Below, one piece after another: positions 57,628 to 64,000 of a stretch of DNA of 64,000 bases. The stretch's first letter is position 1, and each line of letters starts with the position of its first letter. The notes under the pieces were generated by a model. That model was not told the origin of the DNA and ran no database searches. It saw only the letters and a program-made list of their open reading frames with translations. The stretch comes from a virus, in IMG/VR virus record IMGVR_UViG_3300047445_000314, positions 35,207-99,206 of that record. One strand, written 5' to 3'. The position numbers were made by a program, and so were the translations under genes.

Positions 57628-57837
57628 ATGGACTATCTACTTGAAATCCCCGAAGGCTCGCGCTGGCGGCACTACAAGAATCAGGCCATCTACAAGGTCT
57701 TGATGCTGACCAATACGCAATCGAACGACCAGAAGACCTACACCACCACCGTTGTGTATGAGGGGCCGAATGGCTATCGCTGGAGCCGCCCCGCGTATGA
57801 CTGGCACCGCAGCATGACCCGCGTGGTGGCGGCGTAA
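57628..57837 (+). CDS. DUF1653-like small protein (69 aa)
   Basis: Start 57628 after AAGGAATAA. Gly-Ser-Arg-Trp-Arg-His-Tyr-Lys-Asn-Gln-Ala-Ile-Tyr-Lys-Val-Leu and later Val-Val-Tyr-Glu, Trp-Ser-Arg-Pro, Ser-Met-Thr resemble the DUF1653 pattern (Tyr-Arg-His-Tyr-Lys, ending Arg-Pro). A small barrel; role unknown. Confidence 0.6.
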   Translation: MDYLLEIPEGSRWRHYKNQAIYKVLMLTNTQSNDQKTYTTTVVYEGPNGYRWSRPAYDWHRSMTRVVAA

Positions 57838-58064
57838 TGGATATCTACAGCGATCTGCGCATTCCGTTCAGCACCGCCGTATGGTTGCGCACCCACAAAT
57901 TTAGTCCTCTCGCCGTGGCCGTATCGCGCCGTTTGAAGTTGATTGCAAATGCTCGGGTAGAGATAGCATCGCTTGAATGCCAGCTCGATATTCACGACAA
58001 AGAATTGCAGAAGCTACTGGACGAAGCAAACACAAAGCTGGAGGAGTCGGCCAATGGCTATTAA
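57837..58064 (+). CDS. Hypothetical coiled-coil protein (75 aa)
   Basis: TAATG overlap with the previous gene. The C-terminal half is a coiled coil (Leu-Gln-Lys-Leu-Leu-Asp-Glu-Ala-Asn). Palindromic copy 22 encodes Leu-Lys-Leu-Ile-Ala-Asn in the middle. It overlaps the DNA polymerase start by 11 bases. Confidence 0.6.
   Translation: MDIYSDLRIPFSTAVWLRTHKFSPLAVAVSRRLKLIANARVEIASLECQLDIHDKELQKLLDEANTKLEESANGY
57932..57949 (+). repeat. 18-bp palindromic site, copy 22 (in gene)
   Basis: TTTGAAGTTGATTGCAAA, in the frame Leu-Lys-Leu-Ile-Ala-Asn. Confidence 0.85.
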
Positions 58065-60852
58065 CGAAAAGCTCTGCGACGGCTGCCCGATCCAAGGGGA
58101 ACATCAACCCGCCAACGCGGTCGGGCCGGAGAACGCCAAGTTCCTGGTCGTGGTCGATGTCCCCAGCGCGGCGGGTGCCAAAGAGAAACGATTACTTGCC
58201 CCCGGCACCTTGAAGGTGTTCGCGGAGGAGATGCAGGAGATCGGCTTCGGCAAGGATGACTTCCGTTTCTTCCCGTCCTGCCTGTGCCCGTACAACCCGG
58301 ACTCGATGACCAACAAGACGAAGAAGGCGATCCACAAACACTGCCGCCAGCACTTCGTCGACGAGGTATTCACCAATCACCCGGACGCCCTGATCCCGCT
58401 CGGCGCGGCAGCAGCTACCCATGCGTTCGGGCGCGACACCAAGATCACCAAGGTGCGCGGCCTGGGCAACCAAAGCGAAGAGTTCCATATACCCATCTTC
58501 CCGCTGCTCTCCCCGGCGCAGGTGGTGTTCTATCCACAGAACCGCCCCATCTTCCGCGCCGACGTGCAATCCTTCGCGCGCTTTTTTGACCACGGCTATG
58601 ATGCCGCGTCCGGCAGCGTCGAGCATGGCGAGTACACCTTTGTCGACGACCTGCAATTCCTGATCGACATGGACCCGGAACTGCTCGCGTTCGATACGGA
58701 GAACACCGGCCTGCGCTGGTACGCCCAAGGTTGTGATGTCCGCACCTACGACGCGGCCCGCCATAAGGGCAACCAGGAATTCAAACCACGCGCACAGATA
58801 CTCACCATGCAGTTTTGTGTGGAGCCGGGGAAGGCCTATGTTCTGAAATGGGACCATCCAGAAGACCCGATCCCCGAGGCGCGCAAGGCCAAGCTGCGCA
58901 ACCAGATACGCCAGTTGCTGTGCAAGCCGGAGCGTATCATCGTTGGTCAGAATCTGAAATACGACGCGGTGTATCTATGGAAGACGGAAGGCATCCGCAT
59001 CCGTGTCGGAGGCGACACCCTCATGCTGGCGACCTTGCTGGACGAGAACGCCATGGAGCGCAACCTGGACGTGCTTACCAAAATCCATTTGCCAGCCTAC
59101 GCTGGCTACGCCGACTTGTTCAACGCCACCTACGACAAGAGCCGCATGTGGGAAGTCCCACTGCACGAGATACGTGGCTACGGCGGCGGTGACGCCGATG
59201 TCTGCTACCAGATATATGAAATCCTGGAGGCGCAGGTCATGCAGGACGAGCGGCTGTGGGCGCACTACCTGCGTGTTTCGTTACCCGGCCTGAACGGCTT
59301 TGTCGGCCTGGAGGCGCGCGGCATGCACGTCGATACCGGTGGCGCGATGGAAGAGTTCCGGCAATACATGGTGACCGAGGTCGAACGGCAGCGGGTATCT
59401 ATCGTCGCGCAGATACCGCGCCAGATCAAGCTGGATCACATCAACCTGAAAGCGTTCAAGGGCAAGCCGGAAAAAGCCCTGGCATTGTCGCGGCCAGGGC
59501 TTTTAAAAGACATTCTATTTACTCATCCGAATGGCTTTAAATTAAAACCCAAGGTCTTTACTAAGACCACTACTAAGCTACCGGACCACCTGAAAGAACC
59601 TAGTGTCTCCTCCAAGGACCATCTGCCGTTTTTCTTTGATACCTGTCCGTTCACCTTCGAGCTGGCCGAATATGTCAAAAATGAACGGCTGCTCACCACC
59701 AACGTGGTCGGCTTTAAGAACAAGTACGTGGTCGACGACATGGTCAGGCCTACGTATGGACTGTCAAAAGCTGTTACTGGGCGCACTAACAGCGACGATC
59801 CGAACGGGCAAAACTATCCCAAGCGCGGCAAGATGGCCAAGACCTACGGCAAGCAGTTCGTGGCTCCGCCCGGCTACTTCATGATCGCGCCCGACTTGTC
59901 ACAAGCCGAGCTGCGCATCGCCGCGTCGATGGCCAACGAAAAGACCATGATCGAGATTTACAAGGCGGGCGGCGACATCCACCGCACCACCGCCGCCGTC
60001 GTGATGTCGATCGCCGATGCCGCCTTCGCGCGGCTGATGGAAGCGGTACAGAAGGATGCCCGCCAGAAGGCCAAGGCGGTGAACTTCGGCTTCCTGTTCG
60101 GCATGTGGTGGAAGAAGTTTATCGTGTACGCCAAGACCCAGTACGGCGTGGAGTTCACCGACAAGGAAGCTAAGGCTGTCCGCGAGAACTTCTTCAAAAA
60201 GTACAAAGGTCTGGAGCCATGGCACAACCGGGTCAAGGACTTCGCGTTGCAACATGGCTACGTGCGCTCCTATACCGGCCGCATCCGTCACCTGCCCATG
60301 GTCGACTCGTCCGAGGACTACATCGTGCAAGAGGCACTGCGCCAGGCCATCAACAGCCCGGTCCAGGAATGCGCCTCCTCGCTGGGCGTGATGGCGATCG
60401 GCCGCATGAACGAAGAAGTCGACTCACGCTACCTGCCTATCGTCGGCTTTATCCATGACTCGATCATCGGTTACGTGCGCAAGGAATATCTGGACTGGGG
60501 TTTGAAAACCATCAAGGGCTATATGGAGTCGAACCCGATGAAGGAATGGTTCAACAGCGAGATCAAGGTGCCGATTGTCGCCGACGCCTCCTTCGGGTTA
60601 AACTTCGGGGAGTTGATCGAATGCCCCGGCTTCAGGCTTGATGAACCCTACAATTTTCAGGGTTTAGTGGACAAGGAAGGCAGACCACTCGCGCAGGTGC
60701 CAGTACAGCGCACGCCACCGAATAACGGCAGGTTGACGAGATCAGTCTATACACTTGATACCGACCTGGAAGAGGAAATGACCGACATCATGACCACCGC
60801 GCTGGCGCGTTCGCGCCGGGTGCCACGGTCGTCACCGAGGAGAGCAGCATGA
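58054..60852 (+). CDS. DNA polymerase: UDG-like, 3'-5' exonuclease and PolA domains (932 aa)
   Basis: Start 58054 after GGAGGAG. N-terminal about 170 residues resemble family 4 uracil-DNA glycosylase (Cys-Asp-Gly-Cys, Ser-Cys-Leu-Cys, and a further Cys). The exonuclease has Phe-Asp-Thr-Glu-Asn-Thr near residue 212, Asn-Leu-Lys-Tyr-Asp near 300 and Asp-x-x-x-Tyr near 380. The PolA domain has motif A Pro-Asp-Leu-Ser-Gln-Ala-Glu-Leu-Arg near 612, motif B Arg-Gln-Lys-Ala-Lys-Ala-Val-Asn-Phe-Gly near 670, and motif C His-Asp-Ser near 799. It replicates the phage genome; a UDG-like domain on PolA is known in SPO1-type phages. Confidence 0.85.
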   Translation: MAINEKLCDGCPIQGEHQPANAVGPENAKFLVVVDVPSAAGAKEKRLLAPGTLKVFAEEMQEIGFGKDDFRFFPSCLCPYNPDSMTNKTKKAIHKHCRQHFVDEVFTNHPDALIPLGAAAATHAFGRDTKITKVRGLGNQSEEFHIPIFPLLSPAQVVFYPQNRPIFRADVQSFARFFDHGYDAASGSVEHGEYTFVDDLQFLIDMDPELLAFDTENTGLRWYAQGCDVRTYDAARHKGNQEFKPRAQILTMQFCVEPGKAYVLKWDHPEDPIPEARKAKLRNQIRQLLCKPERIIVGQNLKYDAVYLWKTEGIRIRVGGDTLMLATLLDENAMERNLDVLTKIHLPAYAGYADLFNATYDKSRMWEVPLHEIRGYGGGDADVCYQIYEILEAQVMQDERLWAHYLRVSLPGLNGFVGLEARGMHVDTGGAMEEFRQYMVTEVERQRVSIVAQIPRQIKLDHINLKAFKGKPEKALALSRPGLLKDILFTHPNGFKLKPKVFTKTTTKLPDHLKEPSVSSKDHLPFFFDTCPFTFELAEYVKNERLLTTNVVGFKNKYVVDDMVRPTYGLSKAVTGRTNSDDPNGQNYPKRGKMAKTYGKQFVAPPGYFMIAPDLSQAELRIAASMANEKTMIEIYKAGGDIHRTTAAVVMSIADAAFARLMEAVQKDARQKAKAVNFGFLFGMWWKKFIVYAKTQYGVEFTDKEAKAVRENFFKKYKGLEPWHNRVKDFALQHGYVRSYTGRIRHLPMVDSSEDYIVQEALRQAINSPVQECASSLGVMAIGRMNEEVDSRYLPIVGFIHDSIIGYVRKEYLDWGLKTIKGYMESNPMKEWFNSEIKVPIVADASFGLNFGELIECPGFRLDEPYNFQGLVDKEGRPLAQVPVQRTPPNNGRLTRSVYTLDTDLEEEMTDIMTTALARSRRVPRSSPRRAA

Positions 60853-61070
60853 CATCACGCAAACGATTCAAAAAGGCACTGGCGCGGATTATCCGCATGG
60901 ACCGCGACCTGTTCCTCGCCCCGCGCTACAAACCTAACACGCATGCCAGGATTGTCGCGGCGATGGCGGCAATCGGTAAAGGCAGGGTAATGGCTGGCCG
61001 AAAGGATGAGGCAATCGCCGCAATGAACGCCGCCCGCTATGCTCGCCACCAAACTTCGATACCGGACTAA
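60849..61070 (+). CDS. Hypothetical protein (73 aa)
   Basis: ATGA overlap with the polymerase. Basic, Ala-rich (Arg-Lys-Arg-Phe-Lys-Lys-Ala-Leu-Ala-Arg-Ile) with two short helices. No domain recognised. Confidence 0.55.
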   Translation: MTSRKRFKKALARIIRMDRDLFLAPRYKPNTHARIVAAMAAIGKGRVMAGRKDEAIAAMNAARYARHQTSIPD

Positions 61071-61072
61071 CT

Positions 61073-61219
61073 ATGATTACCGTAACCTATCAATATCCAG
61101 ACATGGAGCGGGAGGCGGAGAAGGAATTCACCGACCCGGCGCTGGCACACAAGCTTGTCCAGGATGTGACCGACAATGACGGCTGGGCCGAAGTTCTCTG
61201 GGACGGGGAGGAAGATTAA
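61073..61219 (+). CDS. Small acidic protein (48 aa)
   Basis: Start 61073, two bases after the previous stop. A 48-residue acidic protein (Asp-Met-Glu-Arg-Glu-Ala-Glu-Lys-Glu-Phe-Thr-Asp, ending Asp-Gly-Glu-Glu-Asp). It overlaps the next gene by one base. Function unknown. Confidence 0.55.
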   Translation: MITVTYQYPDMEREAEKEFTDPALAHKLVQDVTDNDGWAEVLWDGEED

Positions 61220-61500
61220 TGACACCTAACGAAATGACTGCCATGCGGAAGAAGTTTGAGGAGCAGGATGTCAGTGGCCATCCCGACTATACGTACAGCA
61301 TCGCCGCGCGCCGCTATGTCTGCAATTTTACCCAAGGGCGCTGGTTGAACTGGCAAACGGCGTGGGTGGCCGGGAAAAACTACAAACCGGGGCAGGACAG
61401 GCAGGAAACCCCCGCCCGCATCGTACAATCGACCGCACCACCGCCCGCCGCGACCACGACCGCCAACCCCGCTCGCCTGACGCGCACGCGCCCAGCATAG
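61219..61500 (+). CDS. Hypothetical protein with LTRTRP tail (93 aa)
   Basis: Overlaps the previous stop by one base. The first about 55 residues form an aromatic domain (Trp-Leu-Asn-Trp-Gln-Thr-Ala-Trp), followed by a Pro/Ala/Thr-rich tail ending Arg-Leu-Thr-Arg-Thr-Arg-Pro-Ala, the same motif as in the initiator-like protein. Function unknown. Confidence 0.55.
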   Translation: MTPNEMTAMRKKFEEQDVSGHPDYTYSIAARRYVCNFTQGRWLNWQTAWVAGKNYKPGQDRQETPARIVQSTAPPPAATTTANPARLTRTRPA

Positions 61501-61505
61501 CGCGC

Positions 61506-61511
61506 TATACT
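61506..61511 (+). promoter_or_regulatory. -10-like TATACT
   Basis: TATACT in a 37-base gap before the gene at 61538; no -35 seen. Confidence 0.3.
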
Positions 61512-61537
61512 AGAACCTACACCATAAAGGAGCCATC

Positions 61538-62071
61538 ATGGCAGCCGTACTCCGCCGCACCCCACCCGCGCCAGCGGTAGAAGCACCGCGCCGCATGATG
61601 CGCGTCTCGCGCCCCGGCCTGGTTGATGCCAAGTCCGTGGCCGCGCAGGAGAAGATCGAAAGCACGCTCAAAAACCATTTGCAATTGATTGCATATAACG
61701 CCAACCGCGCCGAGTATTTGCGCGCGTCAATCGCGGCCGAGTTGCTGTCGCTGGAAGAAGACACCAAGCGCCACGCAGCCATCTGCGAGAAAGCGCTGAA
61801 GGATGGCAAGCTGAAAGGCTGGACTACCGCCGACTGGGAATGCAAGTTCGAGGACACGCTAATCCGTGGCTCGCGCGAACCCAAGCTGGATGAAGTCTTG
61901 CTGGCGTTGGGCGAGGAGAACTTCCTGAAGGTGGTCAAGGTACAGATCACCGAGCTGAAGGAGTTCATGACGGACAACGAGATCAACGCAGTCTCGACCG
62001 TGGTACCCGCCACGCCGGGGCCAACCGTATTCAAGCATGGTCCGGTCGGGGTGAAGAAAGGCAAGAAATGA
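61538..62071 (+). CDS. Hypothetical protein (177 aa)
   Basis: Start 61538 after AAGGAGC. The N-terminus is Arg/Pro/Ala-rich (Arg-Arg-Thr-Pro-Pro-Ala-Pro) followed by an extended helical protein with Gln-Glu-Lys-Ile-Glu-Ser-Thr-Leu. Palindromic copy 23 encodes Leu-Gln-Leu-Ile-Ala-Tyr. It could be a helical architectural protein of the replication region. Confidence 0.55.
   Translation: MAAVLRRTPPAPAVEAPRRMMRVSRPGLVDAKSVAAQEKIESTLKNHLQLIAYNANRAEYLRASIAAELLSLEEDTKRHAAICEKALKDGKLKGWTTADWECKFEDTLIRGSREPKLDEVLLALGEENFLKVVKVQITELKEFMTDNEINAVSTVVPATPGPTVFKHGPVGVKKGKK
61678..61695 (+). repeat. 18-bp palindromic site, copy 23 (in gene)
   Basis: TTTGCAATTGATTGCATA, in the frame Leu-Gln-Leu-Ile-Ala-Tyr. 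Confidence 0.85.
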
Positions 62072-62244
62072 AATACTATATCGGACAGCGCGTCATCTTG
62101 AATGACAGTGAGATCGGCACCGTAGTGGCATCGGAAAATGACAAGCCACCTTACTTTGGTATCTGGGTTTTCTCCCCCGCCAAAGGGTATGCCTCCGACT
62201 ACGCGCTGACCAGCGTCAAGCCTTTGCCTGATGGGCAGTTGTAG
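62068..62244 (+). CDS. Small beta protein (58 aa)
   Basis: Start 62068 (ATGA overlap with the previous gene). A small beta-barrel-like sequence, Tyr-Tyr-Ile-Gly-Gln-Arg-Val, Gly-Thr-Val-Val-Ala, Phe-Gly-Ile-Trp-Val-Phe-Ser-Pro. Possibly an SH3- or OB-like fold; function unknown. Confidence 0.55.
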   Translation: MKYYIGQRVILNDSEIGTVVASENDKPPYFGIWVFSPAKGYASDYALTSVKPLPDGQL

Positions 62245-62252
62245 AGGCTGAC

Positions 62253-63263
62253 ATGGACCGCGAAAGCGTACACGATATTATCAAGGACGTGTTCGGGCCG
62301 AATACCGAGGCCAAGGACGTCGGCGAGTGGGTTTCAATTTGCTGTCCGCTATCAGAATACACGCACCCGCACGGACGCGACAACCATCCGTCCGCTGGTA
62401 TATCGGTTGACCCGGATGGCACCTCCATTTTCAATTGCTTTACGTGCAAAAACACCGGCCCGATCCACGCCATGCTGCGCAAGTACGCCGACTATACCGG
62501 CGAGGATTTGTCCGACTTGATCGATGAGCTGGAGGAGGAATCCTATCTAGGCCCGCGCACCTTGCAGACCTGGGACAGTCTGAAGGCCAAGAACGAGGCG
62601 GTGATCCAGATGCCGATTGACGAGGGTATTTTCATGAGCCTGTACGACTCGGCGGCGGGCCATCCGTACCTGAAGCAGCGCGGTATCTCGGACGCCACCG
62701 CGCGCAAGCTGGAGTTGTTGTTCGACCCGCGCGATCCCGCCGATGACGAGCCGCGCATCCTGTTCCCGATCCGGGGTATCGACGGCTTGCTGTATGGTTT
62801 TTCCGGCCGCGCCATCTATGGGGACGCCTTCCTTAAAGTGCGCGATTACCATGGATTCAAGAAGGCGCAGAATGTCCTGGGCGCGCACCTGATTGCACGC
62901 GACAACCCGGACAAGGTTCTGCTCGTTGAAGGGCTTTTTGATTACGCGTCCATGCACGAATGCGGCTATTACGGCGCGGCGGTCATGCACAGCACGCTGA
63001 CACAGGCACAGGCTGACATCTTCCGCGAACTGGGCAAGCCGACGTACCTGTTCTATGACAACCCGAAGATCGATAAGGCAGGGAGGGAGGGCGTCGAAAT
63101 AGCGGGCAAGATGCTAAGAGACTACGTGCCAACCATGCGCGTGCGCTATCCGGAGCTGGAGATCGAAGACGACAGCGAAGACGGGTATCATATGGTTAAG
63201 GACCCAGGCGACCTTATCCGCGAAGACGTGGAAGTCATGATCGAGGATGCGCGATTATATTGA
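62253..63263 (+). CDS. DNA primase, DnaG-type zinc ribbon and TOPRIM (336 aa)
   Basis: Start 62253. Cys-Cys-Pro-Leu near residue 29 and Cys-Phe-Thr-Cys near 62 form the zinc ribbon. A short central domain follows, then TOPRIM: Leu-Leu-Val-Glu-Gly-Leu-Phe-Asp near 223 and Phe-Tyr-Asp-Asn-Pro-Lys-Ile-Asp near 266. It is shorter than host DnaG and lacks a helicase-binding domain of normal size. It should make primers for lagging-strand synthesis, with the DnaB-like helicase nearby. Confidence 0.75.
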   Translation: MDRESVHDIIKDVFGPNTEAKDVGEWVSICCPLSEYTHPHGRDNHPSAGISVDPDGTSIFNCFTCKNTGPIHAMLRKYADYTGEDLSDLIDELEEESYLGPRTLQTWDSLKAKNEAVIQMPIDEGIFMSLYDSAAGHPYLKQRGISDATARKLELLFDPRDPADDEPRILFPIRGIDGLLYGFSGRAIYGDAFLKVRDYHGFKKAQNVLGAHLIARDNPDKVLLVEGLFDYASMHECGYYGAAVMHSTLTQAQADIFRELGKPTYLFYDNPKIDKAGREGVEIAGKMLRDYVPTMRVRYPELEIEDDSEDGYHMVKDPGDLIREDVEVMIEDARLY

Positions 63264-63300
63264 CTTATAGCCACCACACCGCTACTATGGAGTTGTCGTA

Positions 63301-63777
63301 ATGAAGCACGATATGTCGATAGATGTCGACTGGTTAGCGGACCGGCTCAAGCCACTTTTTGAAGGACAGCCAGTAGCATTGCAGCACCACACGCCGACCC
63401 GCGTGCGACCCAAGCGCGACCCCTATATCACCATCACGCCAGGCAGCTTACTCGGTTGGCCGCGCGAGGTATTCGTGGTATCGGTCATCGGCGAAGGTAG
63501 TTGCATGCTACGGCTGTACAGCAAACGGGAAGTGAGCAAGGCAAGGAAGGCGGGGCGCAAACTCAAGCCCAAGATCGCCGACCTGGTACGCGCCGGACTA
63601 TCGGCGAAATTAGCAGTCGTTTTAGTGACGACTTTACAGACCCTGATTGGGTTCACAAAGGAGAAAAGACATGGCAACAGCACGACGCAGCGCCCCAGCG
63701 CCCCGGCAAGACGATCCGCCAGCACGGCCAGCACGTTCGACCGGCCGCGACGGTGCACGCCCTTCCGCGAGGGGTGA
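63301..63777 (+). CDS. Hypothetical protein (158 aa as read)
   Basis: Start 63301 close to the previous gene. Beta-rich N-terminal part with Pro-Arg-Glu-Val-Phe-Val-Val-Ser-Val-Ile-Gly-Glu-Gly, then a Lys/Arg-rich helix. The last about 35 codons overlap the next gene out of frame, and the Ser/Thr/Arg-rich tail looks like a shadow of that gene. The real C-terminus may be shorter if there is a frameshift or sequencing error near 63600-63660. Confidence 0.5.
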   Translation: MKHDMSIDVDWLADRLKPLFEGQPVALQHHTPTRVRPKRDPYITITPGSLLGWPREVFVVSVIGEGSCMLRLYSKREVSKARKAGRKLKPKIADLVRAGLSAKLAVVLVTTLQTLIGFTKEKRHGNSTTQRPSAPARRSASTASTFDRPRRCTPFREG

Positions 63778-64000
63778 GCCAGCAGCCCCGGTACGTGCCA
63801 GCTATCGCGGCGCGGCGGGTATGCGCCAGATGGAAGAGGAACAGGTAGCGGCCGAGGCACGCAGCGAGGCGCGCAAGGCATCCTACGGCGCACCCTACCG
63901 CTACTTCTGCACGCCAGGAGAGAGCCGCGAGATCGTGATCGTCGACGAGAAACCGGACTTCTTCCGCCACGAGCACAACCTGCAAACGCGCGGCAGCAAG
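63671..64000 (+). CDS. Probable ssDNA-binding protein, 3' partial
   Basis: Start 63671 after AAAGGAG. A 45-residue Arg/Pro/Ala-rich tail leads into Gln-Met-Glu-Glu-Glu-Gln and Tyr-Arg-Tyr-Phe-Cys-Thr-Pro-Gly-Glu-Ser-Arg-Glu-Ile-Val-Ile-Val-Asp, then Phe-Phe-Arg-His-Glu-His. This start resembles phage ssDNA-binding proteins in which a Lys/Arg tail precedes a beta-strand and a His-containing loop. Cut off by the window end, so the call is provisional. Confidence 0.5.
   Translation, partial: MATARRSAPAPRQDDPPARPARSTGRDGARPSARGEPAAPVRASYRGAAGMRQMEEEQVAAEARSEARKASYGAPYRYFCTPGESREIVIVDEKPDFFRHEHNLQTRGSK

Noticed and set aside
3033-61695. CRISPR array or tRNA cluster reading of the 18-bp repeats
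   Set aside because: Copies are dispersed by hundreds to thousands of bases without spacers of regular length, and no cloverleaf is present.

Overview
The window is a stretch of a tailed double-stranded DNA phage genome. Every gene I can support lies on the + strand, packed tightly with many 4-base ATGA or 1-base TAATG stop/start overlaps. The host is inferred to be Gram-negative because the lysis cassette has a lambda-R-like transglycosylase and nested Rz/Rz1 spanins. One long tape measure gene (1819 codons), a tail tube protein and a G/GT frameshift pair, with no sheath gene, indicate a siphovirus. No integrase, repressor, terminase or tRNA gene was seen in the window.

Layout. 1-11.9 kb: about thirty small early/accessory genes, mostly of unknown function, many with paired cysteines (probable zinc-binding proteins), plus a cupin, small membrane proteins and an M15-like peptidase-domain protein. 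11.5-13.8 kb: a Cys-motif protein, a deoxynucleoside monophosphate kinase, a MazG/PRA-PH-like nucleotide pyrophosphohydrolase and an SNase-fold protein. 13.8-22.8 kb: head and neck genes of the PBSX/Mu type (portal, XkdF-like protease, scaffold, major capsid, connector, gpG-like, gp37-like, tail tube, tail chaperones). 22.8-45.4 kb: tape measure, baseplate and a very large set of fibre, spike and adhesion genes with Ig-like, Asp-box, beta-helix and LamG-like domains. 45.4-47.5 kb: lysis cassette. 48.4-52.8 kb: a Ycf46-like AAA+ ATPase with KTSC, DUF1257 (Ycf35-like) and DUF2997 genes, a set with no established phage function. 54-64 kb: replication module (winged-helix initiator-like protein, degenerate helicase loader, DnaB-like helicase, UDG-like/PolA DNA polymerase, DnaG-type primase, probable ssDNA-binding protein).

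The most striking non-gene signal is an 18-bp, nearly palindromic site, TTTG(A/C)AATTGATTGCAAA, present in 23 near-matching copies spread over the whole window in both orientations. Nine of the 13 intergenic copies sit 8-27 bases upstream of a start codon; ten others are embedded inside genes. It is AT-rich in a GC-rich genome and looks like the binding site of a genome-wide DNA-binding protein (stoperator-, partition- or nucleoid-type), which nobody can identify from sequence alone. Intergenic gaps also carry good sigma70-type promoters and several intrinsic terminators.
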